The notes beneath the pieces were generated by a model. It saw only the letters and a program-made list of their open reading frames with translations. It was not told where the DNA came from and made no database searches. Shown here piece by piece: positions 8,183 to 17,871 of a stretch of DNA of 64,000 bases. The position numbers and the translations under genes were made by a program. The stretch's first letter is position 1, and each line of letters begins with the position of its first letter. The DNA is from a virus: the IMG/VR virus record IMGVR_UViG_3300042450_000799, positions 1-64,000 of that record; one strand, given 5' to 3'.

Positions 8183-9613
8183 TTATGTTGCTATTACCGT
8201 ACAACAATTACAACCCGATAATTTTAAATTTGTTATTGAGTATTTTTCATCACTTGTTCCGATATAGCAATTAATTGATTCGTTTTTTGTTACGGAAGTT
8301 ATTGTTGTTAACACTAAAATATCCGTATTAATTATTGTAAATTGATCCCATATTTCACCATTTGAAGTAATATAAACCGTATTTGACTGACACCCAGGGA
8401 CTATACTTGAGGTTTCGGAACTACCAGTTACCTCTCCACTAGGTTTAAAACTTCCCCCATTTAATACTAAGTCACTATTACTTTCAGAAATAGACGATTC
8501 AGAATTTGGTGAAGATTTCGATGTGTTTAAATGGTTTAAATCAAACGTTAATAAAACACCATCAGGTAATGGTGGGAATATCTTAATAGTTGTTTCGTAT
8601 TGTTTTGTTACACTATTATTAGATCTTTCAATAATTTTTGATGTCGTATTTAACCCAACATTATACGTTGTAGGTTTAGACGGTGAATTAATAATAACAC
8701 TTAAACTATTAGTGATTTCATTACTATCCATGGTAATAACACGATAAGTACCAGAACACAAATTATTAAAAATTGGAATATTTTTATAAGTTAATCCTGA
8801 GTTAATAGAATAAGTATATGGAGGTGACCCGCCATTTGCATTAATTGTAATACCACCATCACACCCACAGATTGTTTGATTTTTGGTCACATTCATTGTT
8901 AATGGTGTTATTACTTCATCAACTTTAAATTTACCCAATAATGGGGATTGTCCTGGAAAAGACGTACAATTACCTTCATTAACCATTGCACTACCAGACG
9001 CCCCGATAATTAACCATCCACCATAAACAGGAGGATATGTTGGATTCAAATTTGATATTACATATAATGTTGGTGTTGCTGCCGATACCAACCACTGTGA
9101 TTGGGATGAGTCCCAAATTATTGATTGTAGACTATCATCAGAAACCCAAGTTGGTTTCCCATCATACATTCCATTTGGATTAAAATGTATTTGTTCAACA
9201 ACTATGTTATCACCTATAAGTATTTCTGTGGTCATACACATCTCATATTCATTCGGATATGGTGAAGTGGTACTCGTACTTGTGGTAGTTGTGGTTGGAG
9301 TTATCCCAGTTAAAACACAAACAGTATTTGCAGTAAAATCACCATAATAATCTGTAACTGTCGACCCATATGATCCGGCACTCAAACCATAGATAATTGG
9401 CCCAACGCCCCCGTTTGACCAAGTAACAACATAAGGTGGAGTACCCCCCGTTATAATTAAAGAAGCAATTCCATCTGTCGAATCCGGTTGTGTTGGATGA
9501 GAGACATTACAATCAACACCCATTTGAAATAATGTTATAACATTACATTCATTAATCCCTGTTGGTATACAAGACGTTTCTCCAGTAATTTGATATGGGG
9601 GTTTATTACTCAT
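8183..9613 (-). CDS. SprB-repeat adhesin-like virion protein
   Basis: A 476-residue protein with at least two SprB-type repeats. One is near residues 45-80 (IITGGTPPYVVTWSNGG) and one near 245-290 (CGCDGGITINANGG, SPPYTYSINSG). They are separated by a poly-Thr linker near residues 103-125 and a Cys-containing domain. SprB repeats are known from Bacteroidetes surface adhesins such as the gliding adhesin SprB. No signal peptide is visible, which fits a virion protein rather than a secreted one. It lies between a fibre-like gene and a glycosyltransferase. The TATTTAT motif is five bases upstream. Confidence 0.65.
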   Translation of the reverse strand: MSNKPPYQITGETSCIPTGINECNVITLFQMGVDCNVSHPTQPDSTDGIASLIITGGTPPYVVTWSNGGVGPIIYGLSAGSYGSTVTDYYGDFTANTVCVLTGITPTTTTTSTSTTSPYPNEYEMCMTTEILIGDNIVVEQIHFNPNGMYDGKPTWVSDDSLQSIIWDSSQSQWLVSAATPTLYVISNLNPTYPPVYGGWLIIGASGSAMVNEGNCTSFPGQSPLLGKFKVDEVITPLTMNVTKNQTICGCDGGITINANGGSPPYTYSINSGLTYKNIPIFNNLCSGTYRVITMDSNEITNSLSVIINSPSKPTTYNVGLNTTSKIIERSNNSVTKQYETTIKIFPPLPDGVLLTFDLNHLNTSKSSPNSESSISESNSDLVLNGGSFKPSGEVTGSSETSSIVPGCQSNTVYITSNGEIWDQFTIINTDILVLTTITSVTKNESINCYIGTSDEKYSITNLKLSGCNCCTVIAT

Positions 9614-9618
9614 TTATG

Positions 9619-9625
9619 ATAAATA
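9619..9625 (-). promoter_or_regulatory. TATTTAT late-type motif, 476-aa SprB-like protein
   Basis: TATTTAT on the coding strand in GTATTTATCATAA, five bases before the ATG at 9613. Confidence 0.5.
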
Positions 9626-9628
9626 CAT

Positions 9629-10609
9629 TTACAATTGATTTTTTACAATCCTTTTCATTATCTCAACGTATTTAATTGTTGAACTATTCGTATCTACAAA
9701 ATCAAAATAATTAATATTCTCCCTTAATTTATCTAAAGGATTAACATTAATAAATTCCCCTTTATAAAACTTAGTTTCTTTTAAATTGTGAGTTACTCCC
9801 GCCATATGTAAGATGGGGTGTTTTTCATAACTGGTAATATTATCAGTCGCCCACGAAAACCCCAATTCATCCGTTATCTTTGTCTCAATCCCAAAGTCCC
9901 AAAGGTTCCATAATAAAGACCACATCTCAGCAGTCCAAAACTGTATTTCACCAGGACTTATCGGAAATCTCTTTTGATAACTCATCATTTGATCATATAG
10001 AGGTGTACAATCTTCATAAATTTTATTCCACATAAATGAATCAGTATTTTTTATAATATATTGACCACCACCTGAGTTTTCTTGATTACATTTAACACAG
10101 TCAACTGATACCCCAACAACATCTACCATCTCTTGAATTAATTGTCCTTTATTAGAAGTGGGATGATGTTTTTCATATCGTTCACAACAATCATTAATAT
10201 AATTATAACCAATGTACCCAATTGTGTCTGACAAATAAGTTACATCGTCAGATAACAACGTATCAAAGTCCGGTAATTTTCTAAAGATAATATCAGCATC
10301 ATGTAAGAAAAAACATTTTCCAAACTCCGGAAATTGTTCTAACCATTTATGTATTAGATATGGTTTAATATTTGGGATATAATGCTTTTGACGTCTATCA
10401 TCCAAATAATGATGGACATTTATCCCCATCGATTTAAGCTCCATCGATTCTTTGGTTGGTTCAGTTTTCCCATTAACTATTGAAAATATAACGTGGATCT
10501 GACCAGGGTCGATACCCATTTCTATAAAATTATGTGAATACACTTTAACTTGCCAATGAAAATATGGAACATCGGGTTGTGCGGTCACAAATACTAAATC
10601 ATTCTTCAT
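9629..10609 (-). CDS. GT-A glycosyltransferase, HPAT-like
   Basis: A 326-residue predicted glycosyltransferase. The N-terminus LVFVTAQPDVPYFHWQ fits the pattern TA-x4/5-PY-x2-WQ that I recall from hydroxyproline O-arabinosyltransferases and related peptidyl glycosyltransferases. A GT-A metal-binding DxD is present in FLHDADIIFR (D104/D106). Later motifs are ENSGGGQYIIKN and HMAGVTHN. It has no signal peptide or membrane segment, so it would act in the cytoplasm. It sits between two genes whose products carry Thr/Pro-rich or poly-Thr linkers, so O-glycosylation of virion proteins is the attractive inference. Modification of a host glycan or another substrate is possible. No close TATTTAT is present; a TATTTAA variant is nearby. 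Confidence 0.65.
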   Translation of the reverse strand: MKNDLVFVTAQPDVPYFHWQVKVYSHNFIEMGIDPGQIHVIFSIVNGKTEPTKESMELKSMGINVHHYLDDRRQKHYIPNIKPYLIHKWLEQFPEFGKCFFLHDADIIFRKLPDFDTLLSDDVTYLSDTIGYIGYNYINDCCERYEKHHPTSNKGQLIQEMVDVVGVSVDCVKCNQENSGGGQYIIKNTDSFMWNKIYEDCTPLYDQMMSYQKRFPISPGEIQFWTAEMWSLLWNLWDFGIETKITDELGFSWATDNITSYEKHPILHMAGVTHNLKETKFYKGEFINVNPLDKLRENINYFDFVDTNSSTIKYVEIMKRIVKNQL

Positions 10610-10690
10610 AATACCGTTTGACTTAAATATACAAAATATTTATTCTTAGTGAATGATGATGTTAAGACTTAATCACAAAACGATTGGAAA

Positions 10691-13600
10691 TTAAGTTTGT
10701 GTTGGGGTTGGTGTTGGGGTTGGGGTTGGTGTTGGTAGTAAACAACCTAGTTCAACCATATCACCATCAACTTCTTTAGGGGCAGAATTAACATAAACAT
10801 TATTATTAGTTGGGATATATACCCCAAATGATGTACTAGATAAGGCAATTGTTGACACAACCGTATTTGTTATTGTATTGATAATAAGAACACTTTCCGG
10901 ATCAAATTGATTAACATAAAGGTATCCATTTGATGGGTTATATGTTGAGTTAACTGGAGCTCCAGTTGCCGGTATTGTGATTGTCACATCAGTATTAATA
11001 TCGATTACCGTAATAGTATTATCACCAGTATTCGTAACATAAATGTAAAGAGGGGTTTCAATAATTGATACTGTATTTAGAAACCCAACCGGTATTATGG
11101 AAACTACCGTATTTGTGGTTGTATCAATTTTACTAACATTATTATCTAATTCATTCGCAACATAAACATAGTTGTTAATTGATGAATAAAGAATTGTACT
11201 AGGACTATTACCAACAGGTATTGACAACACAACAGTATCTGTAACTGGATCAACAACATCAACTACGTCAAAATTTGTAATCGATACGTAAACATACCCA
11301 TTAATTGGATCATATGCTAAACCATTAGATCCAATATAAGCTGTTCCGGTTAACGTAACTGATGTTAAGACACTATTAGTTGTTGTATCAATAACATTTA
11401 AAAATACGCTAAGATTATCTGTAACATATAACTTATTAACCCCATTTACATATAGAGTTCCCACCCATAAACTACCAGTACTAATTGTTGATATAACCAT
11501 ATTCGTTGATGTATCAATAACGCTAACTGTATCATCACCACTATTAGGAACGTAAATACATCCATTATCAGAATTATATTGGATAGGACAATTATTACCA
11601 AGACCTACGTTAATTGTTGTTATAACGGTATTTGTTATAGTATCGATTACACTGACAGAACTACTATCCGTATTATTAACATAAAGATACCCATTTGTTG
11701 ATACGTAAACCGCAGATTGAGAAACTATCCCAACACCTATCGTATCTAATATTGTAACATCATAACATGGTAAGGGGGTGGGGGTTGGTGTTGGGGTTGG
11801 TTCACATGTTTGACACGCAATATCATAAGAAATTTTTAAAGATATTTTAACATCACCATCAATTAAAGAAATGTCTGAATTACAATCTGTATTAATTACG
11901 ATCATATTATTTAAATAATCGATTAGTACTCCCCCAATACCACCATATGAAATCAAAATCTCTTTTACAACATCATAAAATAAACTATCTAAAGGAAATT
12001 CGGTTAAAGTAGACCCAGTGTAGAAAGATTGAATTTGAGTATCTCCATTAACAGTTACTTCCGCGTAAAATATTGTTTGATTTAATATACAATTGGTATC
12101 ACCACTAGTTAAATCATAAAAACCTTCGGTTAACATTTGTTGAGGGCCTTTCCTAATAGTTTGACCTGTATTCATAAAATCACCATCACAAATATTATAT
12201 GTCTGATATGATGATAATAGATTAAAACCATTAATAATTATATCTCTAGTTTGAACACACCCATTTGAATCCGTAACTGTTAAGGTGTAAGTCCCCGCAG
12301 ATAAAGTATTAACATTTAATCCCGTTTGACCATTAACATTTAAACTCCAATCTAAAATAAACGGTGGTTCTCCATTTGTAATAAATGCACTTATAGTCCC
12401 ATTACTTCCGTTAGTTGAGTCAGTTCCAGCTAAAACAAAATCAAGAGTACTCGAATTATCAATAGTAAACGGTAATATTTGAACACATCCATTTGAATCC
12501 GTAACTGTTGCGGTATAATTACCCGAAGATAAGTTAGTGAAAGTATACGTTAAATCACTTGTAAAAACAAAATGACCATCAATTTCAAACTTAAATGGCC
12601 CAACCCCACCTTCTGTTATATTCAAAGTAACTGAACCATCGTTTGAATCACATGTTGTACCAATGGTATCGACCGATAATTCAAATAACGTTATATTATC
12701 AATTGTATATTCCTGAGTAAACACACAAGGCCCATTATCCGAAATTGTTAAAGTATAATCTCCAGATGATAACCCGTTAAACGTCCATGTTACAAAACTC
12801 CCCGAAACTGTTGTAGAGTTACTTAGGGAATCTATCAATGTATATGTATAGGGAGGTGATCCCCCAAAAATTACAACACCAATTGATCCTGAAATATTAT
12901 TACACACTGAATTTACAACATTAACTGAGGTTACAGAAAGACCCCCCGGTGTTAATAGTGTAACTGAGGCTATAAAATTACATAACCCCGCGTCAGTTAC
13001 TTGAACTGAGAATATACCAGCTGGCACTCCTGTGAAAGTATGTGTCGAAGAAAAACTAACCGCAACAGACCCATTGGAACCTGAATAATAATATGGTGAG
13101 GTTCCACCTGTTATTGTTATTGTTACTTCTCCATCTGATGAGAAACAAGATGGTGTAACAACAGTGAATGCCCCTAAACCAACATTAGGTACTGTCGTTA
13201 CAGTTACCCCACTACTTTGTACACATCCAGAACCATCAGTTACCGCAATTGTGTATGGGCCTGCCGTTAATCCCGTTATTGATTGTGTAGTTTGACCACC
13301 TGGTGACCATAAATAAGTATAAGGTGGTGTTCCCGTTAACCCTGTTATATGTATTGATCCCGAATTAACCGCACAACCCGCATCATTTACAACATATAAC
13401 CCAATTTCAAGTGGAAGTGAGTCTTTGATGATACACGTTTCAGATTTACCCGTACACCCACCTCCATCATCAGCAACCACATAATATGTACCCGCAGATA
13501 AACCTCCAAAACTATAAGACGAAACAATACTAACTCCTGATGTAATATAACCTGAAGTCATTTCATATAAACCAAAACTACCTGTTCCATATAAATTAGT

Positions 13601-13939
13601 TGTTGTGGCGGTTAAAGAACCATTGTCTAATCCGCATACGGTATTCGTTTGACTCGTAATACTAACACATGTTCCTGTTGATATATAGACATTAACTGGT
13701 AAGATAGTATTCGTTGGTGAGCAACTATCAATAATATTAAATGTATATGTTCCTCCTGATAACCCAGTGTTACTATAATTTGTAACTCCTGAACCTAATG
13801 GGATTGTTGTTGTATAAGGACTAATCCATTGTATTGTATAATCAGGAGCGATCCCTAAAATATCAAGACTAAACGCCCCTGATGAATCATTCGAACAGTC
13901 TCCTGTTAGACTAATAGCATATGTTAAAGTACATGACAT
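10691..13939 (-). CDS. SprB-repeat plus YVTN beta-propeller adhesin-like protein
   Basis: A 1082-residue modular protein. Residues 1 to about 570 contain roughly seven SprB-like repeats, each with a Cys-start followed by G-S-I/V and G-x-PPYTY. About 570-700 is a separate domain ending in Cys-rich CQTCE. A (TP)n linker lies near 710-725. Residues 725-1060 hold seven YVTN-type blades (VIDTxTNTVxxxIxVG), enough for a seven-bladed propeller. The last 15 residues are (PT)n. It starts one base into the stop of the upstream baseplate gene (TAATG), so it is made with the baseplate. A receptor-binding or adhesive role at the tail tip is inferred. Confidence 0.7.
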   Translation of the reverse strand: MSCTLTYAISLTGDCSNDSSGAFSLDILGIAPDYTIQWISPYTTTIPLGSGVTNYSNTGLSGGTYTFNIIDSCSPTNTILPVNVYISTGTCVSITSQTNTVCGLDNGSLTATTTNLYGTGSFGLYEMTSGYITSGVSIVSSYSFGGLSAGTYYVVADDGGGCTGKSETCIIKDSLPLEIGLYVVNDAGCAVNSGSIHITGLTGTPPYTYLWSPGGQTTQSITGLTAGPYTIAVTDGSGCVQSSGVTVTTVPNVGLGAFTVVTPSCFSSDGEVTITITGGTSPYYYSGSNGSVAVSFSSTHTFTGVPAGIFSVQVTDAGLCNFIASVTLLTPGGLSVTSVNVVNSVCNNISGSIGVVIFGGSPPYTYTLIDSLSNSTTVSGSFVTWTFNGLSSGDYTLTISDNGPCVFTQEYTIDNITLFELSVDTIGTTCDSNDGSVTLNITEGGVGPFKFEIDGHFVFTSDLTYTFTNLSSGNYTATVTDSNGCVQILPFTIDNSSTLDFVLAGTDSTNGSNGTISAFITNGEPPFILDWSLNVNGQTGLNVNTLSAGTYTLTVTDSNGCVQTRDIIINGFNLLSSYQTYNICDGDFMNTGQTIRKGPQQMLTEGFYDLTSGDTNCILNQTIFYAEVTVNGDTQIQSFYTGSTLTEFPLDSLFYDVVKEILISYGGIGGVLIDYLNNMIVINTDCNSDISLIDGDVKISLKISYDIACQTCEPTPTPTPTPLPCYDVTILDTIGVGIVSQSAVYVSTNGYLYVNNTDSSSVSVIDTITNTVITTINVGLGNNCPIQYNSDNGCIYVPNSGDDTVSVIDTSTNMVISTISTGSLWVGTLYVNGVNKLYVTDNLSVFLNVIDTTTNSVLTSVTLTGTAYIGSNGLAYDPINGYVYVSITNFDVVDVVDPVTDTVVLSIPVGNSPSTILYSSINNYVYVANELDNNVSKIDTTTNTVVSIIPVGFLNTVSIIETPLYIYVTNTGDNTITVIDINTDVTITIPATGAPVNSTYNPSNGYLYVNQFDPESVLIINTITNTVVSTIALSSTSFGVYIPTNNNVYVNSAPKEVDGDMVELGCLLPTPTPTPTPTPTQT
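12251..12509. repeat. near-identical DNA repeats inside SprB modules
   Basis: A stretch of about 31 bases beginning TTGAACACA at 12251 recurs at 12479 with one mismatch, a spacing of 228 bases (76 codons). Both copies encode the module boundary VTDSNGCVQ. Most other modules have diverged at DNA level, so this pair looks recently duplicated or homogenised. Confidence 0.6.
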
Positions 13940-16900
13940 TAATTACATAATATATTAAAGTTTATTCCAATATTCAATTTAAAATTGATACCTTGTTCTG
14001 ATACCGAACATACTTGATTAGATAACACCACAGTATCAGTTGTTGTTAAAAAATAATCATAACCATAAGTTTTTAAAGTCTCTAACCCAATTAAAAGAGC
14101 CGAATTCCACTCAGATATTGTTGGGACACTATAGACGGGACTATTGTATCCGATCCCATTAAAAAATGAATAATCAACAATAATGACATCATCGATTCTC
14201 AAATCAACAAACCACTCACTTGTCATCCCATTGAAATCACAATCATTCAAATTATACCCATTATCCGCTAAATAATTAGTTAATAATTGACCTAAAACCG
14301 CATTAAAATCTTGGATCACAGAGTTTTCCATCCAAGGATATATCGGACACTCAACTGTCTCTAATGGACAATCATGTGAGAATAAGTTTGATGTGAGCGA
14401 ACATGGTTTACAAGGAACTTTCATTAGTTGGCATCCCTCTTGTCTTCTCCAAACAAATTTTTGTCTATGAAAGATCGAATTCTCAAGTCGAACCCCCGTA
14501 TTCCAAATTGTTGTTGCCGGAACCATTTGTTCCACTAATCGTATCCAATAATCCCCCAATCCATTAACATATTCCATCATAGTTTTATATGTGAAATTAT
14601 CATTTGGAACCCCAATAGTCTCATTTGATTGTAGATATCTCCAAAATATAGAATCTAAGGTTGGATACCCACCAGTCTTACCATTAGAAGAGAATTGTCT
14701 ATTTCTAACATTAATAGTATTTAACCAAAATGTTTGAGCAAACTCAAAGAAAGTTTTTCGACTTGGTTGTGGATTAATCTCAGTCCAATCTACGCCACCT
14801 CTACTCGGATAAGGACTATACGGTTTTGGATCACAAGGTGTTGGTGGAACGTAATTTAACCCCTCATCCGGTATTGGGTAATTATATTGCTGTGACATAT
14901 ACCATATATCGTAAGCAATCCCTTGTCCAGGATTTAAGAATAAATCAACATTCTTAACATTCAATACTAATTTTTCATCCGACACATAATATCTAGCATT
15001 AAGATTGCCGTCAAGATTTCTTCTAATACCTATCTCATTATCAACCCAACTTTTATTGTTATCAATTGTTTCTCTTAACGTATACCCTAAATTCATAAAT
15101 GGGAACTTACGATATCTATTCAAATATTCTTGACCATATGAATACGGTAATAATACTGTTTGATAATTCGGATTATTACCCACAAATACACTATTAGTTA
15201 GGTCTACATTTTCTGGAGCCCTATGTTGTGGTGTTTGTTCAAACCATCCACTACCCATTTGAAAGAAATAACTATCTGAGTTGATTGGTGTTGACGGATA
15301 CCCATATTCATCCATAGGATATTCATCTATAGTTACATTAACATCTTGTATATCTCCCGTTGTTGTAAATCCAGTGTAAGTTTGACCAAAAATTGAATAT
15401 ATATCAGCAGTATCTAATACCGGTGTTTGTTGTACATAAGTACCTCCAGATATCTGAGAGAATTGTGTGTCAAATTGAGATATGTTAATTTTTTGATCAG
15501 CAAGATAAACATACTCATTAAAATCAATCAATGCTTCAGGAGCCCCAATTAACCTCATTAAAATTTCAATCGATTTTCTAGTTCCTTTAGATTTAAATAG
15601 ATACGCAGAATTCAACACTAAATTTCTATAATATTGGTAATTCAACTCATCTGGTGTTTGTTCTTGAGATAACCCAGGATAAACCGAAGCCTCATTATTT
15701 TTAGTCCCAAAGACTGATGTCAATAAATCTGTTTCTGATATTGGTGAAATATTAGTATTCCACCCAAGTGTTTGTGCAAGATTTTTAAGTAATTGTGATG
15801 GTATATCATTACCAACATTATAATTAACAGATGTCATATAAGATAATGCTGTTATGTATTTTTTAACATCATCAAAACTTTTACCATAAATCTGTAACAC
15901 TTTCTCAACTTTCTGATCTTGAGTGTCAAACTCTTTAAATGATCCCGTTGTTAAAAATCTCGAAACTAAATTTGTTCTATATAAATCAAAAGATTCACTA
16001 AGATCACTTATTGAAATAATATACGTCTCAAAAGATTTTGTAATGATATCAATATTCCAAGTCCCATATAATGGCCAAGTAATATTTTTATTCTGAATGT
16101 AATACGTCCCATCTTCAGATTCCTTCGGTATTTTAAATGTTGCCGTATATTTTGGTGTGACGTTTCTGTTTAATAGGAAGTTTTCAACTTCGTCTAAATT
16201 CTCATTAAACACCTTATTAACTTCCAAGTCATTTGGTCGTATAACCAAATCATCAGTAGTTACGGTCTGACCTGAAAACGGATCCCCATAAACATACAAT
16301 TTCAATGTCCCACTCGTTAAACTTGTTGTTGGAACGATTCCCGTTACTCCATACCCAACCCCATTATAATAAAGTGAGTATTTTGCATACTGAACTTTCA
16401 TATCTCTTAATGGAGAGACTTGGATTTCCTTTAATTGTAAATTTCTAGTTGAGTTTACCGTAAAGTCAACGTCAAATGGATTACGTAATCTAGACAAATC
16501 TAACTCAAAACTAGTTTCATTATTTTTCTTATCATACGTAATATTATTAGCTGTAGGTCCCGTCACATAATTAGGCCCCATATAAGTAACCTCTAACGCT
16601 CCCGGGAAATAACTAATTATTGTAGTAATTGACGCAGACATTCTTTTAACCATCGAACCATACAATGTAAAGTTAGTAACTTGAGTTAAATCGAAATTAG
16701 GGTATACTTTGAAATTGTTTTCAATAATCGCTTTAGATTGATCAAGACTCTCAATCCCTAACGAACTTAAATTTATTGGTTCTGAAAATGTCCCAGTATT
16801 AAAAGTTCTATTTGTTTTCTCATTTGCCGATGTGGTAAATTCAAAATTCCCTTGCGTAAGACCTCCTCCCGACACAAGTTGTAAACCAACTAAGTTATCT

Positions 16901-16959
16901 GAGAAAGTACCAGCACCAGTTACGGGTTGTGGTGGACAAGTGTATTTCTTAATCGCCAT
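13939..16959 (-). CDS. gp7-like baseplate wedge protein
   Basis: A 1006-residue structural protein, close in length to T4 gp7 (1032 aa). Around residues 445-485 it contains NLVLNSAYLFKSKGTRKSIE followed by LMRLIGAP, the pattern of the P2 gpI / T4 gp7-type wedge domain ('L.KSKGT..SI...LRL.G'). The C-terminal region is Cys-rich (for example CQLMKVPCKPCSL). It is downstream of gp25- and gp6-like genes, matching T4 wedge composition. It overlaps both neighbours by one base (TAATG), implying coupled translation in stoichiometric amounts. The wedge assignment is fairly secure; the exact equivalence to gp7 is inference. Confidence 0.7.
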   Translation of the reverse strand: MAIKKYTCPPQPVTGAGTFSDNLVGLQLVSGGGLTQGNFEFTTSANEKTNRTFNTGTFSEPINLSSLGIESLDQSKAIIENNFKVYPNFDLTQVTNFTLYGSMVKRMSASITTIISYFPGALEVTYMGPNYVTGPTANNITYDKKNNETSFELDLSRLRNPFDVDFTVNSTRNLQLKEIQVSPLRDMKVQYAKYSLYYNGVGYGVTGIVPTTSLTSGTLKLYVYGDPFSGQTVTTDDLVIRPNDLEVNKVFNENLDEVENFLLNRNVTPKYTATFKIPKESEDGTYYIQNKNITWPLYGTWNIDIITKSFETYIISISDLSESFDLYRTNLVSRFLTTGSFKEFDTQDQKVEKVLQIYGKSFDDVKKYITALSYMTSVNYNVGNDIPSQLLKNLAQTLGWNTNISPISETDLLTSVFGTKNNEASVYPGLSQEQTPDELNYQYYRNLVLNSAYLFKSKGTRKSIEILMRLIGAPEALIDFNEYVYLADQKINISQFDTQFSQISGGTYVQQTPVLDTADIYSIFGQTYTGFTTTGDIQDVNVTIDEYPMDEYGYPSTPINSDSYFFQMGSGWFEQTPQHRAPENVDLTNSVFVGNNPNYQTVLLPYSYGQEYLNRYRKFPFMNLGYTLRETIDNNKSWVDNEIGIRRNLDGNLNARYYVSDEKLVLNVKNVDLFLNPGQGIAYDIWYMSQQYNYPIPDEGLNYVPPTPCDPKPYSPYPSRGGVDWTEINPQPSRKTFFEFAQTFWLNTINVRNRQFSSNGKTGGYPTLDSIFWRYLQSNETIGVPNDNFTYKTMMEYVNGLGDYWIRLVEQMVPATTIWNTGVRLENSIFHRQKFVWRRQEGCQLMKVPCKPCSLTSNLFSHDCPLETVECPIYPWMENSVIQDFNAVLGQLLTNYLADNGYNLNDCDFNGMTSEWFVDLRIDDVIIVDYSFFNGIGYNSPVYSVPTISEWNSALLIGLETLKTYGYDYFLTTTDTVVLSNQVCSVSEQGINFKLNIGINFNILCN

Positions 16960-17867
16960 TATTGAACTATGTTTGTGAAGTTTTTACTAAAATCAATATT
17001 ATTACCTCTATCTTGTCTAACCTCATATAATAATTCATTAAATTGATCTCTAATTTCGTATAAATTGTATTGTTTATAGATGTTATTTTGATTGTCGTAT
17101 AAGGTATAAACACCATCATCAATAGATTTAGTTTGATTACCAAATAATGCAATAGCCAATGTTGAGAAATCATGTTCCGCAATTTCAATATCCAAAGTGA
17201 TTGGGTTGAAAAAAGTATTGGTTATTATAATATCCTGATCAGGTTGACCTATATAAGGAATTGCATTAGGTTTATTTGTCGGTGCCGAGGACGGTGACAA
17301 TGTGCAAAACACTAAATTAGTATTATTATCAGTATATCGATATCTAATAGATTTCTGAGATGTATTTGTTAAATTTTGAACAACTGGCTCACAGAAAAAT
17401 GAAGAGGTTATTAATCTAAAAAAGTTAGGTATTTTTGTTCCATCAGAATTTAAATATTCAATTCTAAACCCAATTAACCCCTGATTAATAAATTTATTTC
17501 TATATTGTGATGGTACTGAATTTAAATCAATAACAATACCTCTAACATTAGGTAATGCCGATAAAACCCCACAATCTAACACTGTAGTTCTAATTTGAGC
17601 CGGTCTAATCAACAATGTATAAATTCCAATCTTATTGAATTGATCCGCAGGTAATTTCAAATTATATAACCCACCTAAAATTTCAACGCCAGGATTTCCT
17701 CCTGTACTCGCATTATTGAAGTATGGTCTTAGGATAGACGGAGCGTCTAACTTAGTTAAAACAAAATTATCAGTTTCGTCTCTCGATGGGGTGTAATTTA
17801 AGATTATCTCCACATCTTCGGGGGAGACATCGGCGGGTCTTATGGTTCCGTAAGTAGCAGTTGCCAA
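16959..17867 (-). CDS. baseplate-operon structural protein, TTG start
   Basis: A 302-residue protein with no recognised domain, mostly beta-type in composition. Its gene ends in a TAATG overlap with the gp7-like gene, so it is very likely a baseplate or wedge component. The start appears to be TTG at 17867 (LATATYGT...), five bases after the stop of the HNH homing endonuclease gene; no ATG is placed correctly. Most other genes of this operon start with ATG. The unusual start may be a consequence of the homing gene's insertion at this junction. A T4 gp8 equivalent (334 aa) is possible by length, but I see no diagnostic motif. Confidence 0.6.
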   Translation of the reverse strand: MATATYGTIRPADVSPEDVEIILNYTPSRDETDNFVLTKLDAPSILRPYFNNASTGGNPGVEILGGLYNLKLPADQFNKIGIYTLLIRPAQIRTTVLDCGVLSALPNVRGIVIDLNSVPSQYRNKFINQGLIGFRIEYLNSDGTKIPNFFRLITSSFFCEPVVQNLTNTSQKSIRYRYTDNNTNLVFCTLSPSSAPTNKPNAIPYIGQPDQDIIITNTFFNPITLDIEIAEHDFSTLAIALFGNQTKSIDDGVYTLYDNQNNIYKQYNLYEIRDQFNELLYEVRQDRGNNIDFSKNFTNIVQ

Positions 17868-17871
17868 ATTT

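Noticed and set aside
10610-10696. Terminator after the 1082-aa gene
   Set aside because: ACTTAAT/ATTAAGT arms exist but the loop is 16 bases, the stem overlaps the stop codon and there is no T-run.
2740-13939. Diversity-generating retroelement acting on the fibre genes
   Set aside because: No reverse transcriptase and no template/variable repeat pair with adenine-biased differences was seen in the window.
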